A stretch of 64,000 nucleotides of DNA from an uncultured Pelagibacteraceae bacterium (lineage in GTDB: Bacteria > Pseudomonadota > Alphaproteobacteria > Pelagibacterales > Pelagibacteraceae). The stretch spans positions 124,001 through 188,000 of the forward strand of contig CACKJD010000002.1 of assembly GCA_902600485.1 (NCBI GenBank), written 5' to 3'. Positions 9,466-18,070 of the stretch are shown here, piece after piece. Numbering within the stretch: the stretch's first letter is position 1; each line of letters starts with the position of its first letter. A program made the translations under genes and the position numbers. The notes below the pieces were generated by a model that was given only the letters and a program-made list of their open reading frames with translations, ran no database searches and was not told where the DNA came from.

Positions 9466-10687
9466 ATTTAAGGGATTTAATTGTATCTAATTTAGAAGCT
9501 TTAATCGCAGGAAATAAAGAAACTAAACATGTTGATACAATTGAACAAATTGAAATTAGAAGGACTGATTTTAAATCTATCTCGTAAGGCATTGTGCTTA
9601 AAAAATATATTTCTTCAGGAAATAAAGTTATATTGAATAAATTACTTAAAAGTTGTCTGATATTTTCTATATAAATTGAAAATACAATTCCTAGAATAAC
9701 ACCAAAAATTGTAGCACTGCAACCAATAATAAATCCAACTAAGAAGAAAATTTTTCTTATAGATTTATTTTTTACTCCAATAGACTTTAAAATTGCAATT
9801 TCTCTAGTTTTATTTTTTACCAAAATTGTTAATCCGGAAATTATATTAAATGCAGCTACAATGATTATAAGAGATAAAATAATAAACATAACATTTCTCT
9901 CTACTTTTAAAGCTGAGAAAAGTGGTTTATTTAAATCTGACCATGTATAAATTAAATTGTTAGGAAAAAGTTTAATTAAATTTTTTTTAATTTTACTTAT
10001 ATCTGTTGGATCTTTAAAATAAATTTCTAAAAACCTGCTTTCAGGTTTCAAATTCAATTGATTTTCCAAATCCTCAATATTTACGAAGGCAATGTTTTTA
10101 TCAAAATCACCAAAACCACTATTATAAAAAGAAATAATTTTAAAAGTTTTTTGTTTTGGTAATGATCCGACAAGAGTTTCTTCAAAAGATGAAAAAACTA
10201 AACTTAATTTATCTCCGATTTTTAAATCTAAGTCATAACCCATTTCTCGACTAATTGAAATTCCGTCTTTATCCAAAGTTTTAGAACCCGAGAAATCCTG
10301 GTTTTTTACTATATTAAGGCTTTGAAATTCCTCTTTTTTGTATCCTCTTAACAAAACTCCTTTGGTAATTTTTTCATTAATAATAATACCCTCACCATTG
10401 TTACTTATCAGGAACCCATCAATCTGACTTTTTAAATTAGAATTATCTATTTTTTTTAAATTAAATAGACCATCATAACTTTGGATCGTTGCATGAGAAT
10501 TAAATCCATTAATTTTTTTTATAAGATCAGATCTAAAACCATTCATTACGGACATTACAATTATTAAAACCGCTACACCTAGACTAATACCAATAAATGA
10601 AAATATTGTAATAATATTTAAAAAACCGTCTTTTTTTCTAGTTTTTAAATATCTAAATGTTATTTCTTTTTCTAGGTTTGAGATCAA
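9458..10687 (-). CDS. lolC: Lipoprotein-releasing ABC transporter permease (LolC/LolE family)
   Basis: Inner-membrane subunit that hands triacylated lipoproteins to the periplasmic chaperone LolA. The 409 residues show the family layout: one N-terminal membrane helix after FRYLKTRKKDGFLN (about residues 22-48), a long periplasmic MacB-like domain, and three C-terminal helices in the FtsX-like part (after VERNVMFIILSLIIIVAAFN). Only one such permease gene is present, so it likely works as a homodimer (LolF-like) with LolD. It overlaps proS by four bases. Confidence 0.9.
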   Translation of the reverse strand: MISNLEKEITFRYLKTRKKDGFLNIITIFSFIGISLGVAVLIIVMSVMNGFRSDLIKKINGFNSHATIQSYDGLFNLKKIDNSNLKSQIDGFLISNNGEGIIINEKITKGVLLRGYKKEEFQSLNIVKNQDFSGSKTLDKDGISISREMGYDLDLKIGDKLSLVFSSFEETLVGSLPKQKTFKIISFYNSGFGDFDKNIAFVNIEDLENQLNLKPESRFLEIYFKDPTDISKIKKNLIKLFPNNLIYTWSDLNKPLFSALKVERNVMFIILSLIIIVAAFNIISGLTILVKNKTREIAILKSIGVKNKSIRKIFFLVGFIIGCSATIFGVILGIVFSIYIENIRQLLSNLFNITLFPEEIYFLSTMPYEIDLKSVLLISICSIVSTCLVSLFPAIKASKLDTIKSLKYE

Positions 10688-12012
10688 TTTTCTTTTTTTG
10701 AATTTATAGTCTTAATTATATCGTCTATTTTTAATTTAAATGATTCTTCACCAACTTTTTTAAATTCAAGCATTTCATCATCAGATTTTTTTCCTAAAAG
10801 TATTTGGTATGGAGCACCAATAAGATTAAACTTTTTCATTTTTGATGAAAAGTTCTCCTCTGTATCATCAATTATTGCATCAATATTTCTATCTTTAAGT
10901 TTTTTAAATATATTAATAGATTTTTCTAAATTAGTTTTATCATTTTTAGAAAATAATGGTAAAATCGCACATTCATAAGGTGCTACATTTATTGGCCAAT
11001 TCATGAATTCATTTTTCTCATTAAATTTAGCCTCTATTATGGCACCAACTAATCTTGAAACTCCAACACCATAAGATCCCATTTTTACGAAGATTTTTTT
11101 ACCGTTGTGGTCTACTGATGCATTCATTGGTTTAGAATATTTATCGCCAAAATAAAATATATGACCAACTTCTATACCTTTTGTCTCTATTTGATTTTCT
11201 TTTGTAACTAATTTTTCAAATTCAGCTTTATTAAATTTTTCGTCTGTGACTGCATAATAATTTTCAAATTTTTTTCTTAAATTTGCTAATGATTTTTTTT
11301 CTAAAGTGCAATCTGAATGATCCACCTCAAATATATTTTTATCAGTATAAATTTTGCTCTCACCTGTCTCGGCTAAAATAATAAACTCATGTGATAGATT
11401 ACCTCCTATAGGACCTGTGTCTGCTGCCATTGGGATTGCTTTTAAATCTAGTCTCTTAAAAGTTTTAAGATACGATAAAAAAAATTTATTATAAGAATGT
11501 TCACCTAAATCGTCATCAAGATCAAAAGAATATGCATCCTTCATATAAAATTCTCTACATCGCATTATCCCAAATCTTGGTCTCAATTCATCTCTGAACT
11601 TCCATTGAATATGATACAAAAGTTGTGGTAAAGATTTATATGACTTGATACTACTTCTAAATATATCTGTTATTAATTCCTCATTAGTTGGTCCATATAA
11701 CATTTCTCTTTTTTGTCTATCTGTAATTCTTAACATCTCTTCACCATAATCTTCATATCTTCCACTTTCTTTCCAAATTTCACTGGATTGTATAGTCGGC
11801 ATTAATATTTCTTGTGCAAAAATTTTATTTTGTTCCTCTCTTACAATATTTTCAATTTTCTTCATCACTTTGAAACCTAAGGGTAGCCAAGAATATATGC
11901 CTGCTGAAGATTGTTTTATCATTCCAGTTCTTAACATTAATTTATGTGATTTTATTTTTGCTTCGGATGGATAATTTTTTAAAATAGGGACAAGTAAACT
12001 TGAAAAAAACAT
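10684..12012 (-). CDS. proS: Prolyl-tRNA synthetase (short alphaproteobacterial type)
   Basis: Charges tRNA-Pro. The 442 residues are much fewer than the about 570 of E. coli ProRS because the editing insertion domain between motifs 2 and 3 is missing, as is usual in alphaproteobacteria. Visible are the N-terminal RTGMIKQSSAGIYSWLPLG, motif 2 around FRDELRPRFGIMRCREFYMK, and motif 3 GSYGVGVSRLVGAIIE, followed by the anticodon-binding domain. It overlaps the lol permease by four bases and the DUF1467 gene by one. Confidence 0.96.
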   Translation of the reverse strand: MFFSSLLVPILKNYPSEAKIKSHKLMLRTGMIKQSSAGIYSWLPLGFKVMKKIENIVREEQNKIFAQEILMPTIQSSEIWKESGRYEDYGEEMLRITDRQKREMLYGPTNEELITDIFRSSIKSYKSLPQLLYHIQWKFRDELRPRFGIMRCREFYMKDAYSFDLDDDLGEHSYNKFFLSYLKTFKRLDLKAIPMAADTGPIGGNLSHEFIILAETGESKIYTDKNIFEVDHSDCTLEKKSLANLRKKFENYYAVTDEKFNKAEFEKLVTKENQIETKGIEVGHIFYFGDKYSKPMNASVDHNGKKIFVKMGSYGVGVSRLVGAIIEAKFNEKNEFMNWPINVAPYECAILPLFSKNDKTNLEKSINIFKKLKDRNIDAIIDDTEENFSSKMKKFNLIGAPYQILLGKKSDDEMLEFKKVGEESFKLKIDDIIKTINSKKEN

Positions 12013-12257
12013 TATGAAATAAACCTTCTTAAATTAAGATAATCATACTTCACTAAGGTAAATATACCTATAAAAATAATTGAAGTAATTATGGTTGTAT
12101 AAATTATTTTTTTGATAATTTTAGGATTTTCAGGTGATCCTTTATCAGCACCTTCAACTATTTCCTTATGTTTTCTATCAACATCTATTGGTAATAATGA
12201 AAAAAAAATGATCCACCAAATTAATACAAAAATTATAAGTGAACCTGTAATGCTCAT
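12012..12257 (-). CDS. DUF1467 family small membrane protein
   Basis: An 81-residue protein with two predicted membrane helices (about residues 4-22 and 51-68) separated by a charged loop containing the family-typical LLPIDVDRKHKEIVEGADKG. The family is widespread in alphaproteobacteria and often lies next to proS; no biochemical role is established that I know of. It sits between proS (one-base overlap) and rnj (one-base gap), so it is probably cotranscribed with them. Family recognition is from the N-terminal helix and the PxxxD/KGSPxNP loop. Confidence 0.8.
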   Translation of the reverse strand: MSITGSLIIFVLIWWIIFFSLLPIDVDRKHKEIVEGADKGSPENPKIIKKIIYTTIITSIIFIGIFTLVKYDYLNLRRFIS

Positions 12258-12258
12258 A

Positions 12259-13917
12259 TTAGATATTTACTAAATTTATATTAGTAAATGGTCTTTTCCC
12301 CACCTGTTCTTTTGTAAACTTTCTGCAAACTGTTTTTATTGCATTAATCGCATTTTCTTCCTGATTTATATTATTCAATGCAAATGTTCTTGCTGTTTTA
12401 TTTATTTCTTTTTCCAGTCCAAATTTAAATTCTTCTAAATTTTCTATTGGTAATCCCTTAGCTGATATAACTGGTGAGTCATAAATATTTCCTTTGTTAT
12501 TTACTAAAATAGTCACCTCAAGACTACCATTAATAGATAGATTTTTTCTTTCTTTTATTGATTTGGAGTCCTCAAAAACACTTATATTACCATCTACATA
12601 AAGTTTACCTGATGGCGCCTTATCAAATACCTCCGGCTTTTCACACGGTGCGATTTTAATTATATCTCCGTTTTTAACTTTTACCGGATATGGAACATTC
12701 ATTTCTTTAGCAAAAGAGAGATGTTCAAGAATATGTCTATGCTCTCCGTGTACTGGGATAACAGACTTTGGATTAATCCAATTATACATATCCTTAAGAT
12801 CTTCTCTATTTGGATGACCCGATACATGGACAAACTCATTTTCTTCAGTAATAACTTCCACACCTTCTAAAACTAATGTATTGTGCAATTTAGAAAGTTT
12901 TTTTTCATTACCAGGTATTATTTTTGATGAAAATATTACCGTGTCATCTTTTTCAATAAATACATCTGGATGATTATAGTTAGATATTCTATTCATAGCT
13001 CCCATTGGCTCACCTTGGCTACCAGTGCAAAGATATATTATTTTGTCTCTTGATATTTTTTTTGCATCTCTTGGATCAATTGGATCAATTACGTTTTTTA
13101 AATATCCACATTGTCTTGCTGCTTTATAGATTCGATGCATTGATCTTCCAACTAGTGAGATTTGTCTTCCAGTTTTTTCTGCACAATAAAATATTGTTTC
13201 CATCCTTGCTACGTTAGATGCAAAAGAGGTTATAATGACTCTTTTTTTAAGTCTTCCAATTATTTTTAATAAACTTTTTCTTACACTTAATTCAGACCCT
13301 GATCTACCAATGCTAAAGACGTTTGTAGAGTCACAAATCATTGTTAATACACCTTCTTTTCCAATTAATTTTAGCTTATCTGAGTCTATTTTTTTTCCTA
13401 TTAAAGGATCTGGATCACACTTCCAATCACCAGTGTGTAGAACATTTCCTAAAGGTGTTTTTATTCTTAATCCATTTGGTTCAAGAATTGAGTGTGTTAA
13501 AGTTATAAAATCGATTTCAAAATTCTCTAAATTAATTTTGCCATTAAGTTGAACAATGTTAAGATAAGTTGATATATCAATATTTTTTTCTCTAAATTTT
13601 TCTACTACAAGAGCAGCAGTAAAGGGAGTTGCAAAAATTTTACAATTTAATTTTGGCCATATTTGAGTAATGGCTCCTATATGATCTTCATGAGCATGCG
13701 TAAGAACTATAGCTAGTAAAGACTCTTTTTTATCAATAATAAATCCAGGATCTGGATATATTAAATCAATACCTGGAATACTCTCATCTGCAAAAGTAAC
13801 ACCAATATCGACTATAATCCATTTATGTTGCCCGGGTTTACCAAAACCAAACAAATTCATATTCATGCCTATTTCACCTGATCCACCAAGAGGACAAAAT
13901 ATTAATTCATCTTTCAT
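12259..13917 (-). CDS. rnj: Ribonuclease J
   Basis: Metallo-beta-lactamase/beta-CASP ribonuclease with endo- and 5'-3' exonuclease activity in mRNA decay and rRNA processing. The 552 residues start with the fold's first strand (PLGGSGEIGMNMNLFGFG) and carry the zinc motif LTHAHEDHIGAI. They continue with the later His/Asp ligands (LHTGDWKCDPDP), the beta-CASP motif STNVFSIGRSGSE and HVSGHPNREDLK. A C-terminal domain of about 100 residues follows. It overlaps coaX by four bases. RNase J is the usual alphaproteobacterial enzyme of this class. Confidence 0.94.
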   Translation of the reverse strand: MKDELIFCPLGGSGEIGMNMNLFGFGKPGQHKWIIVDIGVTFADESIPGIDLIYPDPGFIIDKKESLLAIVLTHAHEDHIGAITQIWPKLNCKIFATPFTAALVVEKFREKNIDISTYLNIVQLNGKINLENFEIDFITLTHSILEPNGLRIKTPLGNVLHTGDWKCDPDPLIGKKIDSDKLKLIGKEGVLTMICDSTNVFSIGRSGSELSVRKSLLKIIGRLKKRVIITSFASNVARMETIFYCAEKTGRQISLVGRSMHRIYKAARQCGYLKNVIDPIDPRDAKKISRDKIIYLCTGSQGEPMGAMNRISNYNHPDVFIEKDDTVIFSSKIIPGNEKKLSKLHNTLVLEGVEVITEENEFVHVSGHPNREDLKDMYNWINPKSVIPVHGEHRHILEHLSFAKEMNVPYPVKVKNGDIIKIAPCEKPEVFDKAPSGKLYVDGNISVFEDSKSIKERKNLSINGSLEVTILVNNKGNIYDSPVISAKGLPIENLEEFKFGLEKEINKTARTFALNNINQEENAINAIKTVCRKFTKEQVGKRPFTNINLVNI

Positions 13918-14654
13918 AAATTAAAATGTTTTGAAACTTTAATTAAACCATTAATTGTCAGATTTTTATCTACAGCAACTTTATCTTTTATATCTTTATT
14001 AAATAAGTGTGCAAGACCACCTGTAAAAATTATTTTATACTTTTGATTAGTTTTTTTTTTAATTTTCGAAATTATGCCATTAACTAAACCGTTATAACCC
14101 CAAAAAAAACCAGATAAGACAGCTTGCTTTGTATTTTTTCCAATTATAGATTTTGATTTATGCAATTCAATATTTGGTATTAAGCTTGCTTTTTTAATCA
14201 AGTTATCTAGTGACAAAGAAACACCCGGAGCAATTACTCCCCCTAAATAATTATTTTTCTTAATTACATCAAAAGTTGTAGCAGTTCCAAAATCTACAAC
14301 AATAAAATTTTTTTTTTTGTTCATTACACTTATTGCGTTGGCTAAACGATCGGATCCAATTTCTTTCTTGTTAACTTCAATGTTTATTAGTCTTGATAAA
14401 TTTAATTTTTTTAATTCAACACAATTAACTTTATATAAATTAAAAAAAATTTTTTTAATTTGATTAAAGGTTTTTGGTACTACACTGCTTATAAGTGCAT
14501 TCTTAAGATAAATTTTTTTGCGTAAAAAATTAAATTTTTTTCTTATAATTTTTTTGCTAAGTGAGTCTGTTTTGAATAAATATTTTTTTTTTAAACCATT
14601 ATAAAAAAAACAAATTTTTACTTCTGTATTTCCTATATCGCCTACAATAATCAT
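13914..14654 (-). CDS. coaX: Type III pantothenate kinase
   Basis: First enzyme of coenzyme A synthesis (pantothenate to 4'-phosphopantothenate). The 246 residues belong to the ASKHA fold: the N-terminal phosphate motif GDIGNTEVKICFF, the central FIVVDFGTATTFDVI block with catalytic Asp, and GGVIAPGVSLSLDNLI for substrate binding. The protein is extremely Lys/Asn/Ile-rich, following the base composition. It overlaps birA and rnj by four bases each; this birA-coaX-rnj order after nuoN is common in alphaproteobacteria. Confidence 0.93.
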   Translation of the reverse strand: MIIVGDIGNTEVKICFFYNGLKKKYLFKTDSLSKKIIRKKFNFLRKKIYLKNALISSVVPKTFNQIKKIFFNLYKVNCVELKKLNLSRLINIEVNKKEIGSDRLANAISVMNKKKNFIVVDFGTATTFDVIKKNNYLGGVIAPGVSLSLDNLIKKASLIPNIELHKSKSIIGKNTKQAVLSGFFWGYNGLVNGIISKIKKKTNQKYKIIFTGGLAHLFNKDIKDKVAVDKNLTINGLIKVSKHFNL

Positions 14655-15163
14655 TTTATTTTTATATCAAAAGCTTTTACAATTTTATTTAATAATTTAG
14701 TTTTACTAACTGTTTTATTAGTTATCTCATTTAAGTTAGTAGTTGGGTAATCTCTTATATTAGGTGAACTAACTATATTTATTCCAATGCCAATAACTAA
14801 AAATTTTAAATCATTATAAAAGAGAGTTTCATTTAAAATCCCACAAATCTTTTTTTTATTTACTGTAATATCATTAGGTCTTTTAATTTTTATTTTTGAT
14901 TTTATATGCTTGGACAATATTTTTTTTATTATTTTTAAATTACTAATAACTAATTTTGAGGTTTGTATATTTTTTTTAATATTAAAAAATATACTAAAAA
15001 ATAAATTTCCTTTGTTAGAAACCCATTTTTTTCCATGTCGACCCCTGCCATGTGTTTGCTTATCAGAAATTATAACACCTGACTTATAACCTTGTCTAAT
15101 TTTTTGCATCGCAATATCATTAGTGCTTGAAACTTTTTTATATTTAAATTTTTTTAAAACCAT
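14651..15163 (-). CDS. birA: Minimal biotin protein ligase
   Basis: Attaches biotin to the carboxyl-carrier protein of acetyl-CoA carboxylase. Only 170 residues are present, covering the catalytic core: the ligand loop GRGRHGKKWVSNKGNLFFS, KRPNDITVNKKKICGILNE and the VIGIGINIVSSP stretch. There is no N-terminal DNA-binding domain, so it cannot act as the biotin-operon repressor, and the usual C-terminal SH3-like domain is also missing or nearly so. It overlaps nuoN by one base and coaX by four. The key catalytic motifs are intact, so I read it as a reduced but working enzyme. Confidence 0.88.
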   Translation of the reverse strand: MVLKKFKYKKVSSTNDIAMQKIRQGYKSGVIISDKQTHGRGRHGKKWVSNKGNLFFSIFFNIKKNIQTSKLVISNLKIIKKILSKHIKSKIKIKRPNDITVNKKKICGILNETLFYNDLKFLVIGIGINIVSSPNIRDYPTTNLNEITNKTVSKTKLLNKIVKAFDIKIK

Positions 15164-16575
15164 TAAATAACTAAAATATTTGTTATATATTTATTTAATA
15201 AATTTGGATTTAAAAAATACATTAATATTGCTGATGTTGATAAAATTAATGTAAGTTTTAATCCTAAGCTCATAGAAGTGTCAAATTTTTCTTGTTCAGG
15301 GTCAAAGTAAATTATTTTAATAACTCTTAAATAATAAAAAGCAGCTATTACAGTTGCCAGTAATCCAACAATAGCTAAAAAGTACATTTCTTTTTCTATT
15401 ACTGCCATAAAAATATAAAATTTTGCAAAAAATCCGGCAAGTGGTGGTATTCCGGCAAGTGAAAATAATATTGCTAAAAAACTTAATGCTAGAATAGGGT
15501 GTTTTTTTGAAAGACCTGATAAATCTTCAATGTTTTCGTAAAATTTGTCTTTTCTTTTCAACATAAATAGACAGCTAAAGAATGCAAGATTCATAATTAA
15601 ATAAATAATTAAATAAATTATTGAACTTTGAATACCCTGGTTAGTACCCACAGTTAAACCTGCTAACGCATAACCCATATGACTTATTGAACTATAAGCT
15701 ATAAGTCTTTTAAGATTTTTCTGACCAATAGCAGCGACTGCACCTAAAATCATTGATGCAATTGATAGAAATATAATTATGGCCTGCCACTCCTCAAAGA
15801 GATTTATAAATGGACCATATAAAAATTTTATAAAGACTGTAAGAGCTGCTATTTTCGGTAAAATTGCAAATAACACAGTCACAGAGGTCGGCGAACCTTG
15901 ATAAACATCAGGAGCCCACATATGAAAAGGGACAGCAGAAATTTTAAATGCTAATCCAACAATTACAAAAACCATACCAAAAATAACTCCGTATTGAAAA
16001 TTAAAATTCTGAGATATTTCATCAAAATTAGTTGAATTAGAAAAACCATAAATTAATGAGCAACCATACAAAAGTAAACCTGATGATAAAGCACTTAAAA
16101 CAAAATATTTTAATCCTGACTCTGAGGATAAAATATTGTCTCTATTAAAGGAAGCTAACACATATAATGCAAGAGATTGTAATTCTAAACCTATATAGAA
16201 TACAATGAGATCGTTTGAACTTATCATTACCATCATACCAAGTAACGAACATAAAATTAATATTGGGTATTCAATTTTAAGTATATTGTTAAGTCTGACA
16301 TAATTATATGAACAAAACATTACAAAGAAAGCTGAAATCAAAATTATTGATTTTATAAATAATGATAGATGATCTACTACATAACTATTATTAAAAAGAA
16401 AGATTGTTTGTGTTATATTAATGTTTAAATTAATCGCGAGAGATATCAATATAATTAAGCAAGAAAAGTAAAAAATAATATTAGAACTATTATTTTTAAA
16501 AACTCCTAAAACTAACAGAGCCATCACGCTTAATGAAATAAAAAGCTCAGGGATTATAAAATATAAGTTATTCAT
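15163..16575 (-). CDS. nuoN: NADH-quinone oxidoreductase subunit N
   Basis: One of the three antiporter-like proton-pumping membrane subunits of respiratory complex I. The 470 residues form about 13-14 membrane helices. Family landmarks are the discontinuous-helix region with FKISAVPFHMWAPDVYQGSP and the following GQKNLKRLIAYSSISHMGYA, which contains the conserved Lys of the proton channel. Last gene of the fourteen-gene nuo operon; its start overlaps nuoM by four bases and its stop overlaps birA by one. Confidence 0.97.
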   Translation of the reverse strand: MNNLYFIIPELFISLSVMALLVLGVFKNNSSNIIFYFSCLIILISLAINLNINITQTIFLFNNSYVVDHLSLFIKSIILISAFFVMFCSYNYVRLNNILKIEYPILILCSLLGMMVMISSNDLIVFYIGLELQSLALYVLASFNRDNILSSESGLKYFVLSALSSGLLLYGCSLIYGFSNSTNFDEISQNFNFQYGVIFGMVFVIVGLAFKISAVPFHMWAPDVYQGSPTSVTVLFAILPKIAALTVFIKFLYGPFINLFEEWQAIIIFLSIASMILGAVAAIGQKNLKRLIAYSSISHMGYALAGLTVGTNQGIQSSIIYLIIYLIMNLAFFSCLFMLKRKDKFYENIEDLSGLSKKHPILALSFLAILFSLAGIPPLAGFFAKFYIFMAVIEKEMYFLAIVGLLATVIAAFYYLRVIKIIYFDPEQEKFDTSMSLGLKLTLILSTSAILMYFLNPNLLNKYITNILVI

Positions 16576-18068
16576 TTGATTTTCTCTGTTAAACTTAATT
16601 CTGTAGGTACATTAAGAGTATTTATAAAATTATCTATTGATGTAGAATATGTTTTAATTAAAGGTTCTGGATAAAAACCAAAAACTATTATTAAAATAGC
16701 TAGCGAAGACAAAATTAATGTTTCATATTTGTTTAGATCTACCATTTTTTTTACATCAATTGTTTTTAATAAATTCCCAAAAACAACTCTTTTGTATAGC
16801 CATAACATATAAGCAGCACCAAGTATTACTCCAATACTTGCAATAGCGGCTGTTATAATACTTTTTTTAAAAGTTCCCATTAAAACTAAAAATTCGCCAA
16901 TAAATCCGCTTGTTCCAGGTAAACCCAAAGCTCCAAGAGTAAATATCATCATCACTATTGCATATTTAGGCATTATATTTACAAGCCCAGAAAAATCTTT
17001 AATTTGTCTAGTTTTTAATCTGTCATAAACAACACCAACAGATAAAAACAAAGCAGCTGAAATTAAACCATGACTAATCATCTGAAAAATGCTTCCCTCA
17101 ATCCCTTGTTGTGTAAATGTAAAAATACCAAGCGTTACAAAACCCATATGTGCAACCGATGAATACGCGATAAGCTTTTTCATATCTTCCTGCATTAAGG
17201 CAACTAACGAGGTGTAAATTATTGCTATTAAACTTAATGAGTAAACTAATGGCACAAAATAAATTGATGCTAAAGGAAATAAACCCACAGAAAATCTTAT
17301 AAAACCATAACCAGCCATTTTTAGCAGGATAGCAGCAAGCAAAACTGAACCAGCAGTAGGTGCCTCTACGTGTGCGTCAGGCAACCATGTGTGTACAGGC
17401 CACATTGGAGTTTTCACTGCAAAAGAAGAAAAAAATGCTAGCCATAATAATTTTTGATATTCTTCCTGAATCCCTAATTCATATAATTTTTCAACATCAG
17501 TTGTTCCACTTATCCAATAAATCGCAATAATTGCTACTAACATTAAAACAGATCCAACTAATGTAAAAAGGAAAAATTTAAATGCAGAATAAACCCTTCT
17601 ATTTCCACCCCATATTCCAATAATTAAAAACATTGGAATAAGACCACCTTCAAAGAATAAATAAAAAATTACCAAGTCTAATGAACAAAATACTCCGATC
17701 ATTAACGTTTCCATGATTAAAATTGCTATTAAAAACTCCTTTAATCTATAAGTTACTGTAGAATTAACTGATATTATACAAATTGGAGTTATAAAGGTTG
17801 TAAGAATTACGAATAAGATAGATATACCATCTATACCGACTTTATAATTTATAAACCCTTCAATCCAAATTCTATTTTCTACAAACTGAAATGTCGATAT
17901 TGATGGATCAAAAATATTCCAAAGATAAAGTGACAAGAAAAAATTTGCAAAAGTAATAAATAAAGCAACATATTTAAGGCTGGTATTTTTTTCTGAAGAT
18001 CTAATAAATATTAAAAATAAAGAACCAATAAGTGGTAAAATTATTAAAGATGAAAGAATTGGAAACAT
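16572..18068 (-). CDS. nuoM: NADH-quinone oxidoreductase subunit M
   Basis: Antiporter-like proton-pumping subunit of complex I. The 498 residues show the expected 14-helix profile with the signature AFAVKTPMWPVHTWLPDAHVEAP-like segment (seen as KTPMWPVHTWLPDAHVEAPT) and DMKKLIAYSSVAHMGFV. A charged Glu in helix 5 (LMIGVFCSLDLVIFYLFFEG) is the family's conserved glutamate. Two bases separate it from nuoL; it overlaps nuoN by four. Confidence 0.97.
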   Translation of the reverse strand: MFPILSSLIILPLIGSLFLIFIRSSEKNTSLKYVALFITFANFFLSLYLWNIFDPSISTFQFVENRIWIEGFINYKVGIDGISILFVILTTFITPICIISVNSTVTYRLKEFLIAILIMETLMIGVFCSLDLVIFYLFFEGGLIPMFLIIGIWGGNRRVYSAFKFFLFTLVGSVLMLVAIIAIYWISGTTDVEKLYELGIQEEYQKLLWLAFFSSFAVKTPMWPVHTWLPDAHVEAPTAGSVLLAAILLKMAGYGFIRFSVGLFPLASIYFVPLVYSLSLIAIIYTSLVALMQEDMKKLIAYSSVAHMGFVTLGIFTFTQQGIEGSIFQMISHGLISAALFLSVGVVYDRLKTRQIKDFSGLVNIMPKYAIVMMIFTLGALGLPGTSGFIGEFLVLMGTFKKSIITAAIASIGVILGAAYMLWLYKRVVFGNLLKTIDVKKMVDLNKYETLILSSLAILIIVFGFYPEPLIKTYSTSIDNFINTLNVPTELSLTEKIK

Positions 18069-18070
18069 GT

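Noticed and set aside
14651..15163. birA as a pseudogene
   Set aside because: Catalytic motifs are complete, the frame is clean and it is translationally coupled to both neighbours.
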